DNA from: Gammaproteobacteria bacterium
Lineage (GTDB): Bacteria; Pseudomonadota; Gammaproteobacteria; UBA6429; Thiohalophilaceae
Direction: 5' to 3'
Assembly: GCA_016194635.1 (NCBI GenBank)
Contig: JACQBC010000026.1
Location: 124,001-188,000, forward strand
Length of the DNA: 64,000 bases
The number at the start of each line of letters is the position of its first letter. Position 1 is the first letter of the stretch. Under the pieces are notes generated by a model that did not search any database, had not been told where the DNA came from, and saw only the letters and a program-made list of their open reading frames with translations. Shown here one piece after another: positions 55,855-64,000 of the stretch. The position numbers and the translations under genes are program-made.

Positions 55855-56172
55855 ATGCCTATCCTGCTAAGGAAGGTAGTAATGGTAGCTGTGTTGGGGG
55901 TAGCCATGTCCTGGGCCTTGGCCCAACCGATCATCAACATTAATACCGCCGATGCCGATGTGCTGGCGCACTACCTGACGGGGGTTGGCCCTAAAAGAGC
56001 TGAAGCGATTGTTTTATATCGTAAATACCACGGTCCATTTAAAACGTTGGACGATCTCACTAAAGTCAAAGGAATTGGTCAAAAAATAATCCAAGCCAAT
56101 AAAAATAGTTTGAGTGTTACCGATAACATCAGCCCCATCGCCGGTTATAGTTCACCTAACAAACTACGGTAA
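55855..56172 (+). CDS. ComEA-like helix-hairpin-helix DNA-binding protein
   Basis: A 105-residue exported protein with signal VVMVAVLGVAMSWALA|QPI, then the ComEA domain INTADADVLAHYLTGVGPKRAEAIVLYRKYHGPFKTLDDLTKVKGIGQKII, with two helix-hairpin-helix elements (TGVGPKRAEAI and KGIGQKII). Periplasmic ComEA-type proteins bind incoming DNA in natural transformation. With type IV pili also encoded here, competence is possible but not shown. It stands alone between pyrF and the EPS locus. Confidence 0.88.
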   Translation: MPILLRKVVMVAVLGVAMSWALAQPIININTADADVLAHYLTGVGPKRAEAIVLYRKYHGPFKTLDDLTKVKGIGQKIIQANKNSLSVTDNISPIAGYSSPNKLR

Positions 56173-56232
56173 TTGTCAAGTTTTCGATACTCTCTTATGT
56201 CCACCCGCGGCACTTTTTTTCATTGGAATTCA

Positions 56233-56270
56233 ATACCGTAGCTTGCTACACTTCGTTGCGTTCACGGTAT
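56233..56270. promoter_or_regulatory. Inverted repeat before the EPS MarR regulator
   Basis: ATACCGT (56233-56239) and ACGGTAT (56264-56270) form a perfect 7-bp dyad with a 24-base spacer, 14 bases before the regulator start. It could be an operator for the regulator itself or an RNA hairpin in the leader. Confidence 0.35.
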
Positions 56271-56284
56271 GAACGCATTGCCCT

Positions 56285-56656
56285 ATGATAAATGATGAAA
56301 TCGAGTACCGGCTGCTGAAGCTGCTCGAAAAAGACCCGCATTTAAGCCAACGTGCGCTTGCTAAACAAACCGGCGTGAGCCTGGGAAAGGTAAATTATTG
56401 CTTGCGCGCTTTGGTAGATACGGGAATTATTAAAGCCAAAAATTTTTATCATAACCAGAACAAATTGGCCTATGCCTATTTTCTAACGCCCAAAGGGTTA
56501 CAAGAGAAAGCCCACGTTACCTACCGATTTTTACAACGCAAAATTGATGAATACGAAACCCTACGCGTGGAAATAGAAACCTTGCGTGCGGAATTTGTGC
56601 GGGGTCTGGCCACTGAACAATCACATCAACATGCAAGTAATAGCGATGATAAATGA
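56285..56656 (+). CDS. MarR-family EPS-associated transcriptional regulator
   Basis: A 123-residue winged-helix protein: IEYRLLKLLEKDPHLSQRALAKQTGVSLGKVNYCLRALVDTGIIKAKNF is the DNA-binding region, followed by KLAYAYFLTPKGLQEKAHVTYRFLQRKIDEYETLRVEIETL, a helix that would form the dimer coiled coil. This is the short type found at the start of exopolysaccharide loci (EPS-associated MarR). It overlaps the RfaH-like gene by 11 bases, so regulator and antiterminator are made together. Its target is probably this locus, which is inference. Confidence 0.88.
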   Translation: MINDEIEYRLLKLLEKDPHLSQRALAKQTGVSLGKVNYCLRALVDTGIIKAKNFYHNQNKLAYAYFLTPKGLQEKAHVTYRFLQRKIDEYETLRVEIETLRAEFVRGLATEQSHQHASNSDDK

Positions 56657-57167
56657 CTCATTGGCGGTGAAGTCGTGGTATCTGATTTTTACCAAGCCAA
56701 GAATGGAAGGCTTGGCCAAGGACAATCTCAGCCGACAACGTTATCAAACCTTTTTACCGCGCGTCAAGGTTACGAAGCGTATACGCGGGCGGTATGCCTG
56801 CCGGGTAGAAGCCATGTTTCCGCGTTACTTGTTTATTCATCTTGATACGATTCTGGACAATTGGATGCCAATCCGATCAACGTTGGGTGTATCCCACATG
56901 GTACGGTTTGGTGGAACGCCCGCCCAGGTGCCCGATCAACTGGTGGAACAATTAATCGGTAACCAAGACGGGTGTGGTATCAATATCCTTCCCACGCGCG
57001 AAATGATCGCTGGCGACAGGGTGGAAATATTGGAAGGCCCAATGGCCGGTTATATTGGTACGTTTGAACACGCGAGCAGTACCGAACGGGTGCGGATTTT
57101 GTTAAAGATTGTGGGCAATTACACCCGAGTGAATATTGACCGAAATAATATTCAGCTCGCGATTTAA
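56646..57167 (+). CDS. RfaH-type (NusG-like) transcription antiterminator
   Basis: A 173-residue NusG paralogue. SWYLIFTKPRMEGLAKDNLSRQRYQTFLP opens the NGN domain, with MFPRYLFIHLD and VRFGGTPAQVP typical of RfaH. A KOW domain follows (IAGDRVEILEGPMAGYIGTFEH). RfaH loads onto RNA polymerase paused at ops sites and suppresses Rho termination in long surface-polysaccharide operons. A perfect ops core lies 44 bases after this stop codon, which strongly supports the function. The start within marR is at 56646. Confidence 0.93.
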   Translation: MINDSLAVKSWYLIFTKPRMEGLAKDNLSRQRYQTFLPRVKVTKRIRGRYACRVEAMFPRYLFIHLDTILDNWMPIRSTLGVSHMVRFGGTPAQVPDQLVEQLIGNQDGCGINILPTREMIAGDRVEILEGPMAGYIGTFEHASSTERVRILLKIVGNYTRVNIDRNNIQLAI

Positions 57168-57210
57168 GCAGTAACCATAGATTATTTTTTTATGTCGATG
57201 TACGCGGCAG

Positions 57211-57222
57211 GGCGGTAGCGTG
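57211..57222 (+). promoter_or_regulatory. ops element for RfaH recruitment
   Basis: GGCGGTAGCGTG is an exact match to the E. coli ops core, found in JUMPstart leaders of LPS, capsule and hemolysin operons. It lies between the RfaH-like gene and UDP-glucuronate decarboxylase, 35 bases before the latter. It would pause RNA polymerase and load the antiterminator for transcription of the downstream sugar genes. Confidence 0.85.
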
Positions 57223-57257
57223 CCTGAAACCCTTGATTTTAAATTGATTGGAAAAAT

Positions 57258-58235
57258 ATGACCGAAACTAAAACACGCTTTGACACTAAACGTATCTTGG
57301 TGACCGGCGGCGCGGGATTCTTAGGTTCGCACCTGTGCGCGCGCCTGCTCAATGACGGACACGATGTGTTGTGTGTGGATAATTTTTTTACCGGCAGTAA
57401 AGACAATATTTTACATCTACTCTCGAATCCACATTTTGAGTTAATGCGGCACGATGTAACCTTCCCCTTATATGTAGAGGTGGACGAAATTTACAACCTG
57501 GCTTGCCCGGCGTCACCGATTCATTATCAGCACGATCCGGTGCAGACCACTAAAACCAGCGTACATGGAGCGATTAATATGCTGGGTCTGGCAAAACGGG
57601 TCAAGGCCAAGATCATGCAGGCATCGACCAGCGAGGTCTATGGGGATCCCAGCATGCACCCGCAACGCGAGGAATACTGGGGTAATGTGAATCCGATCGG
57701 GGTGCGCAGTTGCTACGATGAAGGCAAACGTTGCGCGGAAACCTTATTTTTCGATTACCACCGCCAGCATCAATTGCGGATTAAAGTGGCGAGGATATTT
57801 AATACCTACGGCCCGCATATGCACCCCAACGATGGCCGGGTGGTATCGAATTTTATCGTGCAGGCGTTAAACAACCAATCGATTACGGTCTATGGCGACG
57901 GCCAACAGTCACGGTCGTTTTGTTATGTCGATGACATGATCGAGGCCTTTGTACGGCTGATGAATTCACCGGATGATTTCACCGGGCCGGTGAATGTGGG
58001 AAACCCAGGGGAGTTTACGATTCGGGAATTGGCGGAAAAGGTTATTGTGCTCACCGGTTCAAAATCGAAAGTTATCAATAAACCGTTACCGAGCGACGAT
58101 CCCAGACAACGGCAGCCGGATATTACCCTGGCGCGCAGTAGGTTGGGATGGGAACCGAAGATTACCCTAGAAAAAGGCTTACCGAAAACGATTCAGTATT
58201 TTGACGAATTATTAAAGAGCGGTGATGTTGCTTAA
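57258..58235 (+). CDS. UDP-glucuronate decarboxylase (UDP-xylose synthase)
   Basis: A 325-residue extended [38 protein letters not shown] is the NAD site, [12 protein letters not shown] and STSEVYGDP are typical of UXS, and [11 protein letters not shown] contains the catalytic Tyr and Lys. The C-terminal [17 protein letters not shown] and [18 protein letters not shown] are conserved. It converts UDP-glucuronate to UDP-xylose, supplying xylose for the polysaccharide. It is the first gene after the ops site. Confidence 0.94.
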   Translation: MTETKTRFDTKRILVTGGAGFLGSHLCARLLNDGHDVLCVDNFFTGSKDNILHLLSNPHFELMRHDVTFPLYVEVDEIYNLACPASPIHYQHDPVQTTKTSVHGAINMLGLAKRVKAKIMQASTSEVYGDPSMHPQREEYWGNVNPIGVRSCYDEGKRCAETLFFDYHRQHQLRIKVARIFNTYGPHMHPNDGRVVSNFIVQALNNQSITVYGDGQQSRSFCYVDDMIEAFVRLMNSPDDFTGPVNVGNPGEFTIRELAEKVIVLTGSKSKVINKPLPSDDPRQRQPDITLARSRLGWEPKITLEKGLPKTIQYFDELLKSGDVA

Positions 58236-58439
58236 ATCGTTAATGGCCAGATGCAAAAATCAACTCTAAAAAGTTGAAGTGATACCTTACAACGAGATAG
58301 ACCACGTTGAATTTGCAAATTAAATATTTTTGCACACTGCGGTGCAACCTCCGCGTCGAACCCAAGCTATCATCAGCCGGTTGGTCCGTGTTCATAGCAG
58401 TGAATAGAAACAGTGATGGTCTGGGTGGTTGATTGATCT

Positions 58440-59762
58440 TTGTTGAAATCGATCATTGATAAAGTTTTTCTGCTACGGCATGAACTCGCATGGGTAGTGG
58501 TTGGCCAGATATTGGCTTTTCTCGGTGGCTTTGCGGGTATCAAGCTTTTGACGAATGCAATGGGGACGGCGGAGTATGGTCGCCTCGCTATTGGTATGAC
58601 CGTGGCGGGATTTCTAAATATGTTTGTCTACGGTCCGATTGGTCAGGTTATCTCACGTTACTTTTCGGTATACAAAGAACGCGGTGAGCTGGATATTTAC
58701 TTCTTGGTCTTGAAGAAGGCGCATATTACCGTTGGAGCACTGTTAGTGATAGGTACGCTTGTCGCCGGTGTCGTGGTTCGATGGTGGTTTGGAATGGATT
58801 GGGCTTTGTTGGTTGTCACAGCCTTGCTTTTCGGTATTATCGCGGGCATCAACACTTCGTTTCTTGCGCTTCAAAGTGCGATCAGGCAGCGGAAGATCGT
58901 GGCATTGCATCAGGCCGCCGACACCTGGGCCAGGCCGATATTAGCCATTTTCGGGCTTTGGTTTCTTGGCACCAATGCGCCGTCAGCGTTTGTTGGATTC
59001 ATTGCGGGAACCTTGTTGGTTACACTGTCACAAGGTATTTTTGCATTGAAATGCCCACAAATCCAACAGCATTGGCATGTGGACATTAATAAACATATCC
59101 AATGGCAACCCGTATCGCGAGAATACTTCTCGTATGCTTCACCTTTCATATTGTTTTCTGGTTTCGCTGCAATAAGCATGTATGCCGATCGGTGGGTACT
59201 TCAAGGTTTGTTTGGTGAGAGCGAAGTCGGTATTTACACCGCGCTTTATCAGATTGGTAATGCTCCGGTTGCGCTCCTGATGGGTTTAATAAGCCAATTT
59301 GTCATACCAATTATTTTTGAGCGAGCGGGTGCTATGAAAAACAAGGCCCAGGTAGAGAATAGTAGTAAGTTGCTTTATCAGATGGTCGTTATTTCCATAA
59401 TGTTTCTTATACCGATTGTTATGGCAGCATTCTTCTTTGCAGAACCCTTAGTGCGCATTCTTACGAACGTGGCATTTAGCAAATCCGCAGAAGTCTTGTG
59501 GATTATAGTATGTGGCATTGCGATTTTTAATGTCGGGCAATTGCTCGTTGTAAAAGGTCTAAATCACAATCGCCCTGAGATATATATTTTTCCTAAAATT
59601 CTGCAGGCATGCTCGTTTGTGCTACTAGCATATTATTTAGCGAAAGAGTTTCGTCTTATGGGCGTTGCAGTTGCGCTGTGCGTTTCTTCGGTTCTCTATC
59701 TATCTTCAGTTGTATTTGCCAACAGGCACTTGGCTCTACAAAAATACCGTTTTCACCATTAA
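58440..59762 (+). CDS. Polysaccharide flippase (Wzx / MATE-like, MOP superfamily)
   Basis: A 440-residue integral membrane protein with about 12-14 hydrophobic spans, beginning ELAWVVVGQILAFLGGFAGIKLLTNAMGTAEYGRLAIG, the usual opening of O-antigen/EPS flippases. It would move lipid-linked repeat units across the inner membrane. The start is a TTG (58440 or 58443) with only a poor ribosome binding site; no in-frame ATG lies before the conserved N-terminus. A 204-base gap precedes it with small AT-rich hairpins. Base composition from here on is more AT-rich than upstream genes. Confidence 0.88.
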   Translation: MLKSIIDKVFLLRHELAWVVVGQILAFLGGFAGIKLLTNAMGTAEYGRLAIGMTVAGFLNMFVYGPIGQVISRYFSVYKERGELDIYFLVLKKAHITVGALLVIGTLVAGVVVRWWFGMDWALLVVTALLFGIIAGINTSFLALQSAIRQRKIVALHQAADTWARPILAIFGLWFLGTNAPSAFVGFIAGTLLVTLSQGIFALKCPQIQQHWHVDINKHIQWQPVSREYFSYASPFILFSGFAAISMYADRWVLQGLFGESEVGIYTALYQIGNAPVALLMGLISQFVIPIIFERAGAMKNKAQVENSSKLLYQMVVISIMFLIPIVMAAFFFAEPLVRILTNVAFSKSAEVLWIIVCGIAIFNVGQLLVVKGLNHNRPEIYIFPKILQACSFVLLAYYLAKEFRLMGVAVALCVSSVLYLSSVVFANRHLALQKYRFHH

Positions 59763-59804
59763 ACCTCGAATCTGTTGGCTATGGAAAATAATTAAAGTAT
59801 TGTC

Positions 59805-60599
59805 ATGAGGAGCTATTTAAACTCTGTATATAGTATTTTGCTGACATTTGGCCTTGATCCGCTCAAGTTTTTAAGGGCATTAAAAGGGTTACCAGTCTAT
59901 TCCGTCAATTTTTTGAGATTTATACAGCAACGCAAAAATTGTAATTCAATTTTTGGTAGTCTCAAGATTTTTCCATGTCTTGATGATAGATATTCAGAAA
60001 GCGGAGGTGCGAGTGGCCATTACTTTCATCAAGATTTGTTAGTGGCGAGAAAAATATACGAAAACAAACCAAAATTACATGTAGATGTTGGTTCAAGAAT
60101 AGACGGTTTCGTTGCGCATGTTGCGGCTTTCCGGGAGATTGTGGTTATGGATATACGAAAAATGAATACGACGATACCCAATATTTCGTTTATTCAATGC
60201 AATATCATGGCTGATCTACCAGAATCACTAATCGGTTCTTACGATTCATTGTCCTGTCTTCATGCACTAGAACATTTCGGACTTGGCAGATATGGCGACC
60301 CTGTTAAATATGACGGTCACGTAATTGGTTTTAATAATCTGCACAAGATGTTGCGACCCGCAGGAAAAATGTATCTTTCTATTCCGATTGGACCACAGAG
60401 GGTGGAGTATGATGCTCATCGGGTATTCTCCATACGTTATATTCTTGATCTAGTTTCTCTGAAGTTTACTCTTAATTCATTTTCATATGTAGACGACGCT
60501 GGTGATCTGTTTCAAGATGTACCATTGTTGGAAAAAGATATCGGGGTAAATTTCGGTTGTATGTATGGATGCGGAATATTTGAGATGTCTAAGTTGTAA
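59805..60599 (+). CDS. DUF268 protein
   Basis: A 264-residue protein of the DUF268 family. The mark is LHVDVGSRIDGFVAHVAAFREIVVMDIR followed by LPESLIGSYDSLSCLHALEHFGLGRYGDP, and GKMYLSIPIGPQRVEYDAHRVFS. The fold resembles SAM-dependent methyltransferases (VDVGSR in the place of the SAM loop, LHALEH at the next strand), but catalysis is unproven. It is often found in polysaccharide loci. AT-rich codon use differs from core genes. It starts 42 bases after the flippase gene. Confidence 0.8.
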   Translation: MRSYLNSVYSILLTFGLDPLKFLRALKGLPVYSVNFLRFIQQRKNCNSIFGSLKIFPCLDDRYSESGGASGHYFHQDLLVARKIYENKPKLHVDVGSRIDGFVAHVAAFREIVVMDIRKMNTTIPNISFIQCNIMADLPESLIGSYDSLSCLHALEHFGLGRYGDPVKYDGHVIGFNNLHKMLRPAGKMYLSIPIGPQRVEYDAHRVFSIRYILDLVSLKFTLNSFSYVDDAGDLFQDVPLLEKDIGVNFGCMYGCGIFEMSKL

Positions 60600-60710
60600 T
60601 TTTTTTGCATAATCAAAATTTTTTTAGAAAAAAGCTATTGAATATAATTTAATGGTCAGAACCAGAATGAGTAGGAATCTTAGGAGTATATATAATACGA
60701 GCATATATGA

Positions 60711-61931
60711 ATGAGATATAGACTAATCACTGCAATTCTGAGAAAAATTGAGTGGGTCTATGCGATCAACGCATGGTTGAAAACTCGACGAACAAAGGTA
60801 AATTATTTCAACACCGTGCGTCATTATGCTGAAAAGCCTCTGGTAGCTCCTTTTCAATCCCTGCTTGCTAAACGTGTGGGGAGCCGCCGCTCTATTTTCA
60901 GGGACAGGTGTAAGAAACTTAACCTGTTTTATCTTGGAACAGATGAACTTCAGGACAAGAGTGGAATATTGCAATCGCTAGGACGTATTGGCGAGCTTAC
61001 CTATTTCACCAAGGCCGATGGTAGCTACGGTCAGATTATTGTTGGTACTGTAGAACAGAGAAAATCCGCCAACGCCAATCGTCTTCTAGAACTCTTTAAG
61101 ATATCGCATCAAAATGGGAAAACACCCGACTTGTTAATTGCACAGACATTTGCATGTATTATTGATCCTCAGGTATTCAGCCAGATTGGGAATAGTTATG
61201 GTACGTTGATTATTAACATCGCCATGGACGACAGGCACCAATACTGGGGTCAGAAAATGGATGGAGTGTGGGGCGGAACCTATGGTTTATTGCCGCATAT
61301 CGACCTGGCGTTGACTGCTGCGCCGGAATGCGTGGATTGGTACCTTAAAGAGGGATGCCCAGCAATCTTTTTTCCTGAAGCCAGTGACCCAAACGTGTTT
61401 CACCCAATGCCAGGCCTGCCGAAGATTCATGAAGTTAGTTTTGTTGGAAGACGGTATGGCATTCGTGAAAAGACTGTACTTGCTCTGCGTAGAGCTGGAA
61501 TTAAGGTTACCGCCTACGGGGATGGGTGGGAGCATGGTTATATTGAGATTGAAGATGTCCCGGCGTTATTCGCGCAATCAAAGATAATTCTTGGGATAGG
61601 CACGATTGGGCATAGCTCCGATTTTTATGCGCTAAAGATGCGCGATTTCGACGGACCGATGTCGGGGTCTTGTTACGTCACTCACGATAATCCCGATTTG
61701 AGAAAAATATATGACGTCGGTAAGGAAATTGTAACCTATCATACGATTGATGAATGTGTAGAAAAAATCTGTTTTTATTTAAAGGAAGAAGCGGCACGAG
61801 AAGAAATCGCACACGCCGGACGTAAGAGGGCAATGAATGACCATGCCTGGAATAAGCGATTTGGAGATCTGCTTGGTTTATTCGGATCAGAGTCCGATAG
61901 TTTAATTACCCAGGTATCTAGCCATCACTAG
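60711..61931 (+). CDS. CgeB-like glycosyltransferase
   Basis: A 406-residue protein. The C-terminal half has EVSFVGRRYGIREKTVLALRRAGIKVTAYGDGW, then IILGIGTIGHS and MRDFDGPMSGSCYVTHDNPDLRKIYDVGKEIVTYHTIDECVEKICFYL, the CgeB/GT4-like pattern of a nucleotide-sugar-binding domain. The sugar and acceptor are unknown. The N-terminus is basic and may touch the membrane. An AT-rich 111-base gap with a TATAAT (60691-60696) precedes it, so a local promoter is possible. Confidence 0.82.
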   Translation: MRYRLITAILRKIEWVYAINAWLKTRRTKVNYFNTVRHYAEKPLVAPFQSLLAKRVGSRRSIFRDRCKKLNLFYLGTDELQDKSGILQSLGRIGELTYFTKADGSYGQIIVGTVEQRKSANANRLLELFKISHQNGKTPDLLIAQTFACIIDPQVFSQIGNSYGTLIINIAMDDRHQYWGQKMDGVWGGTYGLLPHIDLALTAAPECVDWYLKEGCPAIFFPEASDPNVFHPMPGLPKIHEVSFVGRRYGIREKTVLALRRAGIKVTAYGDGWEHGYIEIEDVPALFAQSKIILGIGTIGHSSDFYALKMRDFDGPMSGSCYVTHDNPDLRKIYDVGKEIVTYHTIDECVEKICFYLKEEAAREEIAHAGRKRAMNDHAWNKRFGDLLGLFGSESDSLITQVSSHH

Positions 61932-61967
61932 GGACGTCGCTGCGTTCAACAGACGGAAATAGAAGCG

Positions 61968-62990
61968 ATGACAGTGAGACATAGTATTAAGCAATTCTGC
62001 AATTTTATTTTAAGGGCCTATGGCCATGAAATTGTTGAAAGTAATTTGTTGTACGATTGGCAAAAGTCTTTGCAAATACTTCCAAGGTATATCGATTCAC
62101 CTTTCCCTGAAGGAGCGGCGAGCTATCTTAGAAGAGATCATCCATGGTTAATGAGCTTACAGGAACGATATACAGTATTTACTTCATCTATCATGGCGCC
62201 ATTGGAATGGACTGACGATCAACTTACGCATGATGACATAAAGTATTTCCGCGGGGATAATGCTTATGTTTGGCAGCTAAGGGGCCAAAACATGAGCGCT
62301 ATTAATTATGCCCTTACAACGTACTATGTTAAATCAATCGACAAGCGTTTATTAGAAAAATTGGTAGAAGACGGTCTATTCGGAGTTTTCACATTTTCCA
62401 TAGATGATAAAATCGTATCGAGAGATTTATTAGATTCAATAATTGAAATCAATTTCCTGGAGAAACACCTGAATCTGTCATCCTGGAATAACCCAAATAT
62501 CTTGGATATTGGCGCGGGCTACGGGCGATTGGCGCATCGCATGATAAGTGCCTTACCGAATATCAATACCTACCTTTGCACGGACGCAGTGGCATATTCG
62601 ACCTTCATTTCGGAATATTATCTACGCTTTCGGAACATTGATAAAAAAGCAAGGGTCATTCCCCTGGATGAAATCGAGACTGTGTTGCAAAACCATGCAA
62701 TTGATATTGCAGTAAATATTCATAGTTTTTCAGAATGCAGAATACCATCCATTGAATGGTGGGTGTCGCTCTTAGCAAAGAATCGGGTCCGGTATCTTAT
62801 GATCGTGCCCAACGCTGGAAATCATGGCGGTAAACTTCTACTAACAAACGATGGGCATGATATCCAGAAGGTTGTTGAAGGCCATGGTTATAAACTAGTT
62901 GCAAAAGAGCCGAAGTATAGAGCCCCCATTTTACAGGAGTACGGTTTAAATCCTACTTATCACTATCTCTTCGAGATATCCGATAGATGA
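61968..62990 (+). CDS. Putative sugar O-methyltransferase
   Basis: A 340-residue protein. A SAM-binding core begins near residue 180 (NPNILDIGAGYGRLAHRMISAL, YLCTDAVAYSTFISEYYLRF, IDIAVNIHSFSECRIPSIEWWVSLLAKNRVRYLMIVPN). The N-terminal 170 residues are specific to a group annotated as putative sugar O-methyltransferases in EPS loci. It probably methylates a sugar of the polysaccharide. Its stop overlaps the next gene start (ATGA). Confidence 0.78.
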   Translation: MTVRHSIKQFCNFILRAYGHEIVESNLLYDWQKSLQILPRYIDSPFPEGAASYLRRDHPWLMSLQERYTVFTSSIMAPLEWTDDQLTHDDIKYFRGDNAYVWQLRGQNMSAINYALTTYYVKSIDKRLLEKLVEDGLFGVFTFSIDDKIVSRDLLDSIIEINFLEKHLNLSSWNNPNILDIGAGYGRLAHRMISALPNINTYLCTDAVAYSTFISEYYLRFRNIDKKARVIPLDEIETVLQNHAIDIAVNIHSFSECRIPSIEWWVSLLAKNRVRYLMIVPNAGNHGGKLLLTNDGHDIQKVVEGHGYKLVAKEPKYRAPILQEYGLNPTYHYLFEISDR

Positions 62991-64000
62991 ATACTGTGAT
63001 ATCGGTATGTATTCCCGCCTATAATCGGCCTGAGGTCTTGGTATCTTTGCTCGACTCTATATTGATTCAGAATTATGCTGATTTTGAGATTGTAATTTGT
63101 GAAGATAAATCGCCAGCGCGAGAACAAATTCGAGACATCGTATCAACCTATAGTCAGAAACGGCCTGGGCTTTTTCGTTATTTCGAAAACGAACACAATC
63201 TTGGGTATGACGGAAATATAAGAAACCTTATTGAAAAAGCAAGTGGCGACTATTGCCTTTTCATGGGTAACGATGATCTGATGTATCCTGGGGCACTAGC
63301 AACAGTAGCTTCAACGATTGCCCGTTATGAGAACGTTGGTGTTTTGTTAAGAACCTATGCGTCGTTTAATGAGTCGCCCGAGAACATCGATCAAGTCTTT
63401 AGATACTTCCAGAGTGAAATATTTTTTCCTGCCGGGTCTGAGACTATTACCACTTTCTATAGGAGGTCAGTGGTGATCTCAGGCATGGTTATTCAAAGGA
63501 AAGAAGCTTTGAAATACAGTACTCCACAGTTTGATGGGACCTTGCTGTACCAGCTATATCTCGTTGCCAATGTGCTGACACGCATGAATGGTGTGTTTGT
63601 CCCTCAGATTCTAGCGCTTTATCGCAACGGTGGCATACCGGATTTTGGAAATAGCGAGAAAGAAAAAGGCAAATTTACACCCAAGATTCAAACACCGGAG
63701 TCATCCTTGCATTTTATGCAGGGTATGCTTGAGATCGCGCGATGGACAGAGAGTGCCCGCGGTGTAAGAATTTATAGGCCTATTCTCAAGGATATCGGCA
63801 ACTATTCTTACCCGATTTTAGCGATTCAAGCGAAACAGCCAGTGTCAGTGTTTCTTAAGTATGCGTACCGGCTGGCCGTCATGGGCTTCTGGAAAAATAA
63901 ACTCTTCTACTTATATCTACTGTCACTTCTTTTTCTTGGACCTGCCCGTGTGGATAGGATTATCCAATATATAAAACGCCGTGTTGGTCATACGCCGGTG
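62987..64000 (+). CDS. Family 2 glycosyltransferase (3' truncated by window end)
   Basis: The frame is open for 338 codons to the last base of the window, with no stop. MNTVISVCIPAYNRPEVLVSLLDSIL is the GT2 opening, DFEIVICEDKSP the nucleotide-binding Asp region, NLGYDGNIRNLIEKASGDYCLFMGNDDLM contains the DxD-like metal site. A late hydrophobic stretch (LFYLYLLSLLFLGPARV) may touch the membrane. It would add one sugar to the EPS repeat unit. ATG 62987 overlaps the upstream stop. Confidence 0.92.
   Translation, partial: MNTVISVCIPAYNRPEVLVSLLDSILIQNYADFEIVICEDKSPAREQIRDIVSTYSQKRPGLFRYFENEHNLGYDGNIRNLIEKASGDYCLFMGNDDLMYPGALATVASTIARYENVGVLLRTYASFNESPENIDQVFRYFQSEIFFPAGSETITTFYRRSVVISGMVIQRKEALKYSTPQFDGTLLYQLYLVANVLTRMNGVFVPQILALYRNGGIPDFGNSEKEKGKFTPKIQTPESSLHFMQGMLEIARWTESARGVRIYRPILKDIGNYSYPILAIQAKQPVSVFLKYAYRLAVMGFWKNKLFYLYLLSLLFLGPARVDRIIQYIKRRVGHTPV

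Noticed and set aside
58236-58439. Possible small RNA in the gap before the flippase
   Set aside because: Only short, weak hairpins (CAACT/AGTTG and TTGCAC/GTGCAA) and no clear promoter-terminator pair are visible.

Overview
The window is chromosomal DNA of a gammaproteobacterium of uncertain order. The evidence is gene order. Across 29.4-55.8 kb the order yciK / mupP-like phosphatase / ubiG / mtaD / mtnA / gyrA / serC / pheA / hisC / tyrA / aroA / cmk / rpsA / ihfB / lapAB / pyrF follows the block known from Pseudomonas and its relatives. The zipA-ligA pair and the yciI-yciB-PHP-yciO group also fit. The cell uses Smc-ScpAB rather than MukB. It has type IV pili, a squalene (hopanoid-type) pathway and an exopolysaccharide locus. 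No rRNA or tRNA gene, prophage, insertion sequence or CRISPR array was found.

Layout. 0-4 kb: a truncated aminotransferase, a DUF6600-type secreted protein, a FGGY sugar kinase and queF. 4-10.5 kb: smc, zipA, ligA. 10.5-17.2 kb (minus strand): a type IV pilus minor-pilin operon, fimT-pilV-pilW-pilX-small ORF-pilY1, then pilE behind a strong intrinsic terminator. 17.4-20 kb (minus): parvulin, yciI, yciB and an unknown conserved ORF. 20-25.3 kb (plus): PHP phosphoesterase, yciO, trpS, scpA, scpB, rluB. 25.3-29.2 kb: two outer-membrane barrel proteins, an endonuclease III-like glycosylase, a Ycf46-N-like orphan domain and a GGDEF protein. 29.4-38.1 kb (minus): yciK, hpnE, hpnD, hpnC, then rmuC, mupP-like, ubiG and mtaD. 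38.2-55.8 kb (plus): mtnA, gyrA, serC, serA, pheA, hisC, tyrA, aroA, manC, cmk, rpsA, ihfB, lapA, lapB, pyrF. 55.9-64 kb (plus): comEA, then an exopolysaccharide locus.

How the genes work together. serC, serA, pheA, hisC, tyrA and aroA form a tightly packed serine and aromatic amino-acid operon. mtaD and mtnA are divergent methionine-salvage genes. hpnC, hpnD and hpnE make squalene, but no cyclase is in the window. The exopolysaccharide locus begins with a MarR-type EPS regulator and an RfaH/NusG-type antiterminator. A canonical ops element (GGCGGTAGCGTG) lies directly after the antiterminator gene, followed by UDP-glucuronate decarboxylase, a flippase, a DUF268 protein, a CgeB-like glycosyltransferase, a putative O-methyltransferase and a truncated family 2 glycosyltransferase. 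This last part looks clearly more AT-rich than the core genes.

The most unusual feature is a family of structured intergenic repeats with five copies between 21.6 and 43.6 kb. Each has a conserved strand segment close to GCCGTAAATACGTCCCTGT and a GC-rich apical hairpin around GCATCCCTGC. In the better copies these are enclosed by long self-complementary arms whose sequence differs from copy to copy.
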